This document shows, piece after piece, positions 14,368 through 22,936 of a stretch of 22,936 nucleotides of DNA. The notes under the pieces were generated by a model. The model did not search any database, was not told where the DNA came from, and saw only the letters and a list, made by a program, of their open reading frames with translations. Every line of letters starts with the position of its first letter. The first letter of the stretch is position 1. The stretch comes from JANLSO01 sp031362405 (lineage in GTDB: Bacteria > Actinomycetota > Thermoleophilia > Miltoncostaeales > Miltoncostaeaceae), in contig JANLSO010000174.1 in the NCBI GenBank assembly GCA_031362405.1, forward strand, positions 1-22,936. Direction: 5' to 3'. The position numbers and the translations under genes are program-made.

Positions 14368-15353
14368 CGGTGATCGGTGTCGACTCGGTCGGCAAGCGAT
14401 TCGGCGATTTCCAGGCACTCGACGGGGTCAGCCTGCAGATCCCGAGTGGGTCCCTCACGGCGCTGCTCGGGCCTAGCGGGAGCGGGAAGTCGACGCTCTT
14501 ACGGGTGATCGCGGGTCTCGAGCAGCCTGACTGCGGCACCGTCAGCCTCGATGGGCGCGACGTCACGGGGATCGCGCCGCAGGAGCGTGGCGTCGGCTTC
14601 GTGTTCCAGCACTACGCCGCGTTCACCCACATGACCGTCGCCCAAAATGTCGCTTTCGGGATGAGTGTTCGGCGGCGACCCAAGGCAGAGATCCGCGAGC
14701 GGGTCTCCGAACTCCTGGCCCTGGTGCAGCTCGAAGGCCTGGCCGACCGTTACCCGCGACAGCTCTCTGGAGGCCAGCGCCAGCGGATGGCCCTGGCGCG
14801 GGCGCTGGCCGTCGAACCTGAGGTCCTGCTGCTCGATGAGCCGTTCGGGGCACTCGATGCCCGTGTGCGCAAGGACCTTCGCGCGTGGCTGCGGCGGCTG
14901 CACGACCAGGTCCACGTAACCACAGTGCTCGTCACCCACGATCAGGAGGAGGCAATGGAGATCGCCGATCGCATCGCCGTCATGGATCACGCCCGGATCG
15001 CTCAGGTGGGCGCGCCCCGCGAACTGTACGAGCATCCGGACAGCGCCTTCGTCATGAGCTTCCTCGGCCTCGTGAACCGGCTGGGCGACGGACTCGTGCG
15101 CCCCCACGACATCACGATCCACGAGACCCCGAACGGACACACCCGCGAGGCGGTTGTGGAGCGCCTCGTTCACCTCGGCTTCGAGGTGCGTGTCGAACTC
15201 ACCGACGACGCCGAGGGCGGTGCGGTTATCGCCCAAGTCACGCGCGAAGAGGCCGACCGCTTGAATTTGGTGGAGGGTGACAAGGTCTACTTGGCGACAC
15301 AGAAGACGCGCATCTTCGACGCGCTCCCCGAGCTCGCCGGGAGCGGGATCTAG
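14364..15353 (+). CDS. cysA: Sulfate ABC transporter ATP-binding protein CysA
   Basis: The 329-residue ATPase has Walker A GPSGSGKST (36-44), Q-loop VFQHYAAFTHMTV, signature LSGGQRQR, Walker B VLLLDEPFGALDARVR and H-loop VLVTHDQEEAM. FQHYAAFTHMTV.QNVAFG is the CysA version of this segment (FQHYALF.HMTVF). A C-terminal TOBE-like region (about 235-329, from LVRPHDITI to VYLATQK) is where CysA-type importers receive regulatory input. AAGGAG at 14351-14356 sits 7 nt before ATG. Last gene of the sulfate operon; its stop overlaps the stop of the converging glyoxalase gene. Confidence 0.94.
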   Translation: MTVIGVDSVGKRFGDFQALDGVSLQIPSGSLTALLGPSGSGKSTLLRVIAGLEQPDCGTVSLDGRDVTGIAPQERGVGFVFQHYAAFTHMTVAQNVAFGMSVRRRPKAEIRERVSELLALVQLEGLADRYPRQLSGGQRQRMALARALAVEPEVLLLDEPFGALDARVRKDLRAWLRRLHDQVHVTTVLVTHDQEEAMEIADRIAVMDHARIAQVGAPRELYEHPDSAFVMSFLGLVNRLGDGLVRPHDITIHETPNGHTREAVVERLVHLGFEVRVELTDDAEGGAVIAQVTREEADRLNLVEGDKVYLATQKTRIFDALPELAGSGI

Positions 15354-15742
15354 AGAAACCGCCCGCCGCGCTGGAGGACCTCGATGCGGTAGCCGTCCGG
15401 ATCGGTAAGGAAGAAGTATTGGCCCCGGAAGTCGCCGTTGACGAGTTCCTTCAAAGGGTCGGGGTCGAGGCTTTCGGTCACCATCCGGGCGTGCTCGGCG
15501 TCGAGGTCGGCCACGCTGACGGCCAGATGCCCGTAGCCGTTGCCTAGGTCGTAGGGCTCGGTCTGGCCGTGGTTGACGGTCAGCTCGATCTCAAAGCCGG
15601 TCTCGTCGTTCGACAGGTAGATCAGGCGAAAGCTCTCAAAGTCGACCTGCTGGGCGATCTCCAGGCCAAAGGCGCGGCGGTAGAAGTCGAGCGAGCGCTG
15701 CTCGTCGCGCACGCGGATCATCGTGTGGATGGCCTTGGCCAC
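15350..15742 (-). CDS. gloA: Glyoxalase I-like protein (lactoylglutathione lyase, VOC family)
   Basis: A 130-residue protein of the usual GloA length (E. coli 135). It has the two VOC half-domains: HTMIRVRDEQRSLDFYRRAF and GYGHLAVSVADLDAEHARM, ending DPDGYRIEVLQ. All four metal ligands of GloA can be placed: His6, Glu53 (in EIELTVNHG), His72 (GYGHLAV) and Glu121 (RIEVLQ). It should isomerise the hemithioacetal of methylglyoxal and a thiol; in an actinobacterium the thiol may be mycothiol or another compound rather than glutathione, which is inference. GTG start with AAGGAG (15753-15758 on the complement) ten bases upstream; longer frames up to 16039 lack family similarity in the added part. 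It converges with cysA, stops overlapping by three bases. Confidence 0.88.
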   Translation of the reverse strand: MAKAIHTMIRVRDEQRSLDFYRRAFGLEIAQQVDFESFRLIYLSNDETGFEIELTVNHGQTEPYDLGNGYGHLAVSVADLDAEHARMVTESLDPDPLKELVNGDFRGQYFFLTDPDGYRIEVLQRGGRFL

Positions 15743-15752
15743 GGTGTCGAGT

Positions 15753-15758
15753 CTCCTT
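15753..15758 (-). promoter_or_regulatory. Ribosome binding site of the glyoxalase gene
   Basis: CTCCTT on the plus strand reads AAGGAG on the complement, 10 nt before the GTG at 15742. It decides the start against long N-terminal extensions. Confidence 0.6.
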
Positions 15759-15895
15759 CGTGGGGTCTGATGGAGACTACCGGCGCTCACTCGGGCGTAC
15801 GATTTGCCGATTCTCAACAAGACGCCTTCAACGTCGCAACGCGCGCGGAGCATCTTTTGGCGCGTGCTTTCCTCGACTTCCCGGATGGGTTTGCC

Positions 15896-16222
15896 ATGTC
15901 GCTGATCATCACCGCCGTCTTTGTCGCCGCGCTCAGCCTTGCCTGGGGTGCGCTCGTCAGCATCTTGGTGCGTCGTCGCGCGCGGGCCCAGGGTGACCAG
16001 GCCGTCGTCGCCCGCGTGACGATGGCCGGGAGCCGCCACCAGCGGCTGACGTCGCTCTGGTTCGCGGCGGGCCTTGCGATTGCCGGAGTCGGCCTGCTCG
16101 CCGCCGAAGTCGCCGCCGCGGGAGAGATCCTCGTCGTGTTGGCCATTGCCCTGGTCATCCAGGCCATGGTGCTCGAGCTGATCGCACGGCGGCGCGAGGA
16201 CGGCTCAACCGCGAACAGCTGA
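15896..16222 (+). CDS. Small membrane protein, 108 aa, unknown function
   Basis: The product has three predicted membrane helices: residues 3-24 (IITAVFVAALSLAWGALVSI), about 52-72 (LWFAAGLAIAGVGLLAAEVA) and about 76-96 (ILVVLAIALVIQAMVLELIA). Between helices 1 and 2 lies a basic loop with RRRARAQGDQ, which by the positive-inside rule is cytoplasmic. It ends in RRREDGS. I do not recognise a family. The ATG at 15896 places the first helix at the N-terminus; the frame remains open further upstream, where it is antisense to the glyoxalase gene and unlikely to be coding. Its last 18 bases overlap the end of the converging endonuclease III gene. Confidence 0.6.
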   Translation: MSLIITAVFVAALSLAWGALVSILVRRRARAQGDQAVVARVTMAGSRHQRLTSLWFAAGLAIAGVGLLAAEVAAAGEILVVLAIALVIQAMVLELIARRREDGSTANS

Positions 16223-16873
16223 CGGGCAGAAGTCGGCCAAGACGCAGGCTGCGCAGCGGGGTTTTCGGGCGACGCACACCAGACGCCCGTGGAAGATGAG
16301 CCGGATGGCGGTGTCGGTCCATAGGTGCCGTGGCCAGAGCGTGGCAAGAGCCGCCTCGACCTTCACCGGGTCGGTTTCCTCGGTGAGGCCCAAGCGCACC
16401 GACAGTCGCAGCACGTGCGTGTCGACCGGGATCCCCGGGACCCCGAAGGCGTGACCGAGGATCACATTGGCTGTCTTTCGCCCGACGCCCGGCAGGGTCA
16501 CGAGATCCTCCATCCGGGCGGGTAGCTCGCCGCCGAAGCGCTCGACGACTGCGGTTGCCATCCCGATCAGCGACGCGGTCTTGGCCCTGAAGAAGCCGGT
16601 TGAGTGAATGAGAGCCTCCACCTCGGCCACATCGGCGGCGGCCATGGCGGCGGCATCGGGGAAGCGGGCGAACAAAGCCGGTGTGACCAGGTTCACCCGT
16701 GCGTCGGTGCACTGGGCCGACAGGATCGTCGCCGCGAGCAGTTGAAACGGGGTCGCGTGATCGAGCGGTACCGCGTAGGTCGGGTACGCCTCCGCGAGCC
16801 GTTCGGCCACCAGGCGTGCACGGCCGCGCGGTGAGCGGGGTTTGCCTGCAGATCGTCGGTGCGGCTCGGTCAT
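16205..16873 (-). CDS. nth: Endonuclease III (DNA glycosylase/AP lyase)
   Basis: The 222-residue protein carries the complete Nth plan. It has the helical start AYPTYAVPLDHATPFQLLAA, the ILSAQCTDARVN segment, the helix-hairpin-helix LPGVGRKTANVIL with catalytic Lys133, the catalytic Asp151 in VDTHVLRLS, and the [4Fe-4S] cluster ligands at Cys200, 207, 210 and 216 (C-x6-C-x2-C-x5-C). It removes oxidised pyrimidines and nicks the resulting abasic site in base excision repair. ATG 16873 is the only sensible start; there is no Shine-Dalgarno sequence. Only 20 nt separate it from the divergent aldo/keto reductase-like gene. Confidence 0.96.
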   Translation of the reverse strand: MTEPHRRSAGKPRSPRGRARLVAERLAEAYPTYAVPLDHATPFQLLAATILSAQCTDARVNLVTPALFARFPDAAAMAAADVAEVEALIHSTGFFRAKTASLIGMATAVVERFGGELPARMEDLVTLPGVGRKTANVILGHAFGVPGIPVDTHVLRLSVRLGLTEETDPVKVEAALATLWPRHLWTDTAIRLIFHGRLVCVARKPRCAACVLADFCPSAVRG

Positions 16874-16893
16874 CGGATGTCAGACTACGGCGC

Positions 16894-18027
16894 ATGACTG
16901 ACCTCGGACACACCGCCCTCGGCTCGTGGAGTGGCGGGCGCTTCATGCACTACGGCGTCGCCGTCGACGAAGAGCGGTTGGCGGCGGTGATGCGGCCCGA
17001 CGCTGCCATCACGACCGTCATCACCTCCGACGTCTACGGGGAGGGCGCGGCCGACACGCTCGTCGGCCGAGCGCTTCTTGGCCTGCCGCGTGAGTCGTTC
17101 GAGCTCGTGGGCGCGGTTGGGCACGACTTCTACTTCGGTCACCGTGACGGGCCGAAGGGCTTTCCGCGCTTCACCGACGCGCGCCTCCGCGGGCCCAAGG
17201 AGTACGGCGACTACCTACGGATGGCCACCGAGCGCAGCCTCGAGCGCTGCGGCGTCGACCACTTCGATCTCCTTTTTCTGCATAACCCCGACCGCATCGG
17301 CTACTCCTCTGAGCAGGTGTGGCGGGCGATGTCGGACCTCCGCGACGAGGGCCTGACGCGCTCGTTGGGTCTCGCGCCCGGGCCGGCCAACGGATTCACG
17401 CTTGATGTCATCAGCTGCATCGAACGTTTTGGGGAGCTGATCGACTGGACGATGCTGATCCTGAATCCTTTCGAGCCGTGGCCGGTGCGCCTTACGCTGC
17501 CGGCGTGCGCGCAAAACGACGTGCGCGTGGTTGCGCGCGTCGTCGACTACGGCGGTGTCTTTCACGACGACGTCCCGAACGAGGGCGAGCTCGCCGAGAA
17601 GGACCACCGCGGGTTCCGGCCCGCGGGGTGGGTCGAACGCGGCCGCCGCCAGCTCGACGCCGTGCGCCCGATCGCCGAGCGCCACGGCCTCACCCCGCTG
17701 CAGCTGGCCTGCCAGTGGACGCTCGCCCAGCCGGCGGTGCGGTCGGTGGCACCGACGCTGATCCAAGAACCGGGGCTGAACGCCAAGACGATCGAAGAGA
17801 AGCGTGCCGAGTTGGCCGCGGTGCCGAGCGAGATCGTCCTGACCTCCGACGAGATCGCCCAGATCGCCCAGATCGGCGACAACAGCGGCGCGATGACACT
17901 CAAGGGCGCAACCCCTGTGCATACCGGCAGCGAGCGCCCCGATTCGTGGGGCCTTACCCACGACCTCGAAGGCGTCGCCCGCCGCTGGGGGATCGACCCT
18001 GCGAAAGATCTTGTTCCCATCGACTAG
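16894..18027 (+). CDS. Aldo/keto reductase-like protein lacking catalytic Asp and Lys
   Basis: The 377-residue protein follows the aldo/keto reductase barrel: LGHTALGSWSGG, SDVYGEGAADTLVGRAL, YLRMATERSLERCGVDHFDLLFLHNPD, DLRDEGLTRSLGLAPGPANG, ERHGLTPLQLACQWTLAQPAV and a C-terminal NADPH-binding area. Of the usual Asp-Tyr-Lys-His tetrad, Tyr48 (DVYG) and His130 (FLHNPD) are present. The position five residues before Tyr, normally Asp, is Ile43 (ITTVITSDVYG), and the Lys normally seen in 'ATK.G' is replaced in ELVGAVGHDF (Ala74). Either the chemistry differs or the protein is a non-enzymatic relative. The gene is intact with no frameshift, and diverges from nth with a 20-nt gap. It is longer than a typical 330-residue member, with an extra segment at residues 76-108 (DFYFGHRDGPKGFPRF). 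Confidence 0.8.
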   Translation: MTDLGHTALGSWSGGRFMHYGVAVDEERLAAVMRPDAAITTVITSDVYGEGAADTLVGRALLGLPRESFELVGAVGHDFYFGHRDGPKGFPRFTDARLRGPKEYGDYLRMATERSLERCGVDHFDLLFLHNPDRIGYSSEQVWRAMSDLRDEGLTRSLGLAPGPANGFTLDVISCIERFGELIDWTMLILNPFEPWPVRLTLPACAQNDVRVVARVVDYGGVFHDDVPNEGELAEKDHRGFRPAGWVERGRRQLDAVRPIAERHGLTPLQLACQWTLAQPAVRSVAPTLIQEPGLNAKTIEEKRAELAAVPSEIVLTSDEIAQIAQIGDNSGAMTLKGATPVHTGSERPDSWGLTHDLEGVARRWGIDPAKDLVPID

Positions 18028-18036
18028 GTCTTACCG

Positions 18037-20418
18037 TTAAGTCGAGGTTGAGAATAGTCCGGTTGCCCGGGGCAAGAGAGGGTCCTCAACCCGAGCGGGC
18101 CTCTCCAGGGCGGGGCCACGCGCCACGTCGGGTCGCGGACGACCGATCAAGAATCCTTGGAGGACGTCGCAGCCCATCTCGTGGAGACGGTCGGCGCACT
18201 CCTGGGTTTCGACGCCCTCCGCAACGATCATCGCACCCAGGTCGTGGCCGAGCCGGATCAGTCCACCGACCAGCGCCTGCGCGCGATCATCGCAATCGAT
18301 TGAACCCACGAATGACCGGTCGATCTTGATCTCGTCGACGGCGAGCTCGCGCAACGAGGCCAGCGGCCCGAACCCGGTTCCGAAGTCGTCGAGCGAGATC
18401 CGAGCACCCGAAGTACGGATCCGTTCGAGCTGCCGTCCGGCGTCGCGGGCCAGAACCAGAGCGTTCTCGGTGACCTCCAGCGTCAGTACCGTCGCGGGCT
18501 GGTGGTTGCGCTCGAGGGCCTCGGTGATCCTGCTGGCGAGCCGCGGATCGCGTAGGTCCTGGGCAGACAGGTTGACCGCCATGCGGATACCGGCGTCAGC
18601 GGCGTTCCCGCGTGCGGCGTGCGCCAGGGCGAGGTCAAGAACGACGTCGGTGAGCTCACACATCAGCTCGCCCTCCTCGGAGATCGACAGGAACTCCGAG
18701 GGCTGAAGCAGGCCACGGGTGGGGTGATGCCAGCGCGCCAACGCCTCGACACCGACGACGACTCCGTCCGGGGTCGCCTGAGGTTGGTAGTGCAGGCCGA
18801 TCTCCCTACCGATCAGCGCCCGGCGCAGCTCCTGCCGCAGAATCAGACGGTCGGGGCGGCGGACGTCGGCGTCTGACGTATAGACGACCGCCCGGCCAAC
18901 GGTCCGCTTGGCGTGGTACATCGCCACATCCGCGGCGTGAACCAGCCCGTCGGCATCCGTCCCATGCTGGGGGGCGAGGGCGATGCCGACGCTTCCTCCG
19001 AGCGTGACCTCTGTCTCGTCGACGACGAACGGAACCCGGAAAATCGCCACGATGCGTTCGGCCACGGCCATCGCGTCATCAGGGTCGGAGTCAGCCACGA
19101 GAATCGCGAACTCATCTCCCGCGAGGCGGGCCACCGTTGCCCGGCTGCCCGCCGCCTGGCCGAGGCGCGGCGCGACACCGCGCAGGACGTCATCGCCTGC
19201 GCGGTGTCCGAAGGTGTCGTTGAGATCCTTGAAGCCGTCGAGGTCGAGAATCAACAAGGCAACGCTTCCGCGCGGAGGTGGAAGGGCCCGCAGCGCCGCA
19301 CGCAGCTCGTCGAAGAGGAGAACGCGGTTGGGAAGCCCGGTCAGCGGATCGTGCCGCGACTGGTGCAGATGGCGTTCTGCGCTTTCGGCCAGGGTACGCT
19401 CGGCAGCACGCCGGACGGTCACGTCGCGAAGCATGAGGAGCCGACCGGGCTCGTGGCCGCCGTCGAGCGCACCGAGCGTAGCCTCGATGATGAGGGGCAC
19501 GTGGGGCGTTCCTGCAGGGAACTCCCATGTAAGTGTCGGCGCGTCGTCATCGAGCCGCCAGCCGGACATCAGCGCCGCAATGGGCTCACCGATCGCGCCA
19601 TCGATCTTTGTGCCGAGAAGATCCGCCGCCGCGGGGTTCATGTCGAGGACGCGATCCGTCGAATCGATCACGACGACGCCGTCGTGCATCGATTCAACGA
19701 CGACGCTGCGGGCAACGGGAAGAAGACCCAGGTGCGCATCGATGAGACGCATTCGTAGAATGCCCCAACCCATCGCGGCCGCGGTCAGCATCAGCGCCAG
19801 CGGGGTGGGATCGTGGCCTTGGAGATCGACGATGCCACCGAGGGCGAACGCGTTGGCGGCCAGCGGTAACGCCACCGCCGCGATCATGAGGATCGCCAGG
19901 CGCCGGTAGTGCGGGGGTGCGCGCAGCACCGCTCGTGCGAACGCGACAACGCCGCCCATGATCAGGCCGTAGGCCCAAACGAGGTGAACGATGAACCACG
20001 GGCCGATCTCGGATGTCACCGGTCCGGGCCCGTCGGGGATCTTCAGTTCCGCGAACATCAGCCGCTGAAGGTCACTCGTGATCACGAGTAGGACAGTGAT
20101 GAACGCGGGAATCGCCAGCAGTCGAATCACGACGGGAGAGGTCAACCGTGATGGCCCGGCGACCTGGGTCATGCATCGCCACACGAAGAAAGAGACGAGG
20201 CAGATGCCGAGGTAGGCGACAACGACGGTGATGTGCTTGATCACATGGTTGTCACTCACCACCTGGGCGGCGTTCGCCCCTGACCACAACGCACCGCCCA
20301 CGGCCATGAGCGCAAACGCCCGACCACCCGCCAGGTGGCGCCTGCGCCAGCCAATCGTGATCAGGGCCCCGGCGACGAGGACCGCGCCGACGAGCGCCAT
20401 TGCCACGACATCGTTCAT
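18037..20418 (-). CDS. 7TM-PAS-GGDEF-EAL cyclic-di-GMP signalling protein
   Basis: The 793-residue membrane protein has an N-terminal seven-helix sensor (about 1-228) of the kind found in 'histidine kinase N-terminal 7TM' proteins: HLVWAYGLIMGGVV, then PPHYRRLAILMIAA, then LDA-like 'DPTPLALM'. A PAS domain follows (about 235-340: MHDGVVVIDSTDRVLDMNPAA). The GGDEF domain (355-510) has DPLTGLPNR and RLAGDEF, an AGDEF variant; the residues upstream read RATV instead of RxxD, so product inhibition through an I-site is unlikely. The EAL domain (525-765) retains EAL558, NLSAQ, EVTEN, DDFGTG, IKIDRSF, AEGVE and Gln754 in LQGFLIGRP. It may make or break c-di-GMP, switched by a membrane or PAS-bound signal. 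Converges with the aldo/keto reductase gene, nine bases between stops. Confidence 0.92.
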   Translation of the reverse strand: MNDVVAMALVGAVLVAGALITIGWRRRHLAGGRAFALMAVGGALWSGANAAQVVSDNHVIKHITVVVAYLGICLVSFFVWRCMTQVAGPSRLTSPVVIRLLAIPAFITVLLVITSDLQRLMFAELKIPDGPGPVTSEIGPWFIVHLVWAYGLIMGGVVAFARAVLRAPPHYRRLAILMIAAVALPLAANAFALGGIVDLQGHDPTPLALMLTAAAMGWGILRMRLIDAHLGLLPVARSVVVESMHDGVVVIDSTDRVLDMNPAAADLLGTKIDGAIGEPIAALMSGWRLDDDAPTLTWEFPAGTPHVPLIIEATLGALDGGHEPGRLLMLRDVTVRRAAERTLAESAERHLHQSRHDPLTGLPNRVLLFDELRAALRALPPPRGSVALLILDLDGFKDLNDTFGHRAGDDVLRGVAPRLGQAAGSRATVARLAGDEFAILVADSDPDDAMAVAERIVAIFRVPFVVDETEVTLGGSVGIALAPQHGTDADGLVHAADVAMYHAKRTVGRAVVYTSDADVRRPDRLILRQELRRALIGREIGLHYQPQATPDGVVVGVEALARWHHPTRGLLQPSEFLSISEEGELMCELTDVVLDLALAHAARGNAADAGIRMAVNLSAQDLRDPRLASRITEALERNHQPATVLTLEVTENALVLARDAGRQLERIRTSGARISLDDFGTGFGPLASLRELAVDEIKIDRSFVGSIDCDDRAQALVGGLIRLGHDLGAMIVAEGVETQECADRLHEMGCDVLQGFLIGRPRPDVARGPALERPARVEDPLLPRATGLFSTST

Positions 20419-20503
20419 GCGCGGTCGGCCAGATGGGAAACCATTATCTCGGGCTGCTCGCCCATGGTGGCCTGCATGCCGGCATTCTTCCCACTCGTGC
20501 GAC
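20419..20503 (-). promoter_or_regulatory. Upstream region of the GGDEF-EAL gene
   Basis: These bases precede the ATG at 20418. Read on the minus strand there is a GATAAT-like hexamer within GAGATAATGG, about 30 nt before the start, but no good -35 partner and no Shine-Dalgarno sequence. It is the only gap available for this gene's promoter. Confidence 0.25.
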
Positions 20504-20965
20504 CTATCGACCTCTCCATCTGGGGAGTTCTGAGGGCGTCGATCGGCGCGGCGCGCGATCCTCGGGAGGTTTGCTTACGTTATTGCTGTGTCTCCGCGGC
20601 GAATGCGTCGCGCAGGAACGGGCGCTCTCGCCGGGGCTCTGCCACAGCGCGGCGCCAGAGGTCGCCACGGCGCGAACTCCCCCGGCCTCTCGACGGCAGC
20701 GCGCAGGGCCCAGACCCACCCATCGACCACCCCCAGAGGCCTCGACCCACACGGCTCCGCTGCGAACGGATCTGCGGAATCAGCTCGGCCAAGAGCATTG
20801 ACAGGCGATCCTCGCCGCCGTCGACCGCAACCAGCGCAAAGGCCGGGCCGGCCGCCCGCGGCGATCCGGTCGTGCAGCCGCCGGGGCCGACGTAGACGGC
20901 CGTGGCGGCACCGGTCGCCGCCAGGGCACCGCCGGTGAGGAGGGCCTGACGGCGTGTGACGCGTT

Positions 20966-20969
<4 letters not shown>
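20504..20969 (-). pseudogene. Tat-exported alpha/beta hydrolase (esterase), decayed
   Basis: The gene starts with GTG at 20969, overlapping the glucan phosphorylase stop (GTGA), and encodes a twin-arginine signal (KRVTRRQALLTGGALAATGA). It continues FALVAVDGG, LSMLLAELIPQI, and the nucleophile elbow GWSMGG (G-x-S-x-G). After that the family sequence leaves the frame: a base is missing near 20710, the neighbouring frame reads ALRAAVERPGEF, then another is missing near 20674 and the third frame reads AVATSGAALWQSPGES. The stretch between signal and FALVAVDGG is also too short for the family, so an internal deletion is likely. The open frame as it stands ends at 20580 (129 residues) and would lack the catalytic Asp and His. 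The ancestral protein would have been an extracellular esterase. Confidence 0.7.
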
Positions 20970-22906
<1,937 letters not shown>

Positions 22907-22936
22907 CGCGGGGTGGTGGGGAGAGGGGTAAAACCG

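Noticed and set aside
11723..15353. Molybdate or iron importer instead of sulfate
   Set aside because: Two different permeases of CysT and CysW type and the SYGSSGEQSR binding loop fit sulfate; ModA/ModB and iron systems have other layouts.
15743..16039. N-terminal extension of the glyoxalase frame
   Set aside because: The added residues are not part of the VOC family and overlap the small membrane protein; the GTG at 15742 has a ribosome binding site.
20588..20938. Plus-strand open frame of 116 codons opposite the esterase remnant
   Set aside because: Arg/Pro-rich antisense product without start signals or family similarity.

Overview
This is 22.9 kb of high-GC bacterial chromosome with tightly packed genes, many GTG starts and several 4-base start/stop overlaps (GTGA or ATGA). 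Gene content (a DUF1385 protein, a DHA2-type exporter, an Flp-type pilin, a MalP-type glucan phosphorylase) and style point to an actinobacterium. My impression is the class Thermoleophilia (Solirubrobacterales-like), but that is recollection of similar protein sequences, not something I could test. There are no rRNA, tRNA, CRISPR, IS or phage genes.

Layout. 1-839: the 3' end of an unidentified gene, then a small Flp-like pilin with a clear prepilin-peptidase site, closed by a hairpin. 903-1718: two small unknown proteins. 1801-3618: a DUF1385 membrane protein and an MscS-type channel. 3703-6094: a complete polar amino acid ABC importer (lipoprotein, permease, ATPase). 6095-6240: a gene-free convergent junction with three inverted repeats. 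6241-7518 (minus): a GAF-EAL c-di-GMP phosphodiesterase. 7643-10290: LtrA-family and DHA2-family membrane proteins, translationally coupled, followed without a gap by a flavin-dependent (LLM/luciferase-like) oxidoreductase gene broken in at least seven places (10287-11355). 11356-11722: a 367-bp gene-free stretch with a 43-bp almost perfect palindrome and a structured leader. 11723-15353: a complete sulfate importer operon (binding protein, CysT, CysW, CysA). 15350-16873: glyoxalase I-like protein, a small membrane protein, endonuclease III. 16894-18027: an aldo/keto reductase-like protein lacking two of the four catalytic residues. 18037-20418 (minus): a 7TM-PAS-GGDEF-EAL protein. 20504-22906 (minus): a compact alpha-glucan phosphorylase, coupled to a decayed Tat-exported alpha/beta hydrolase.

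How it works together. The window is mainly housekeeping and transport: amino acid and sulfate uptake, export, osmotic protection, glycogen turnover, base excision repair and methylglyoxal detoxification, plus two separate c-di-GMP enzymes and a pilin that could be linked through surface attachment (inference). I found no defence island, biosynthetic cluster or clearly new multigene system. The items most worth a second look are the palindromes sharing one core with different arms, the sulfate-operon leader, the aldo/keto reductase without its Asp and Lys, and two heavily decayed enzyme genes directly downstream of intact ones.
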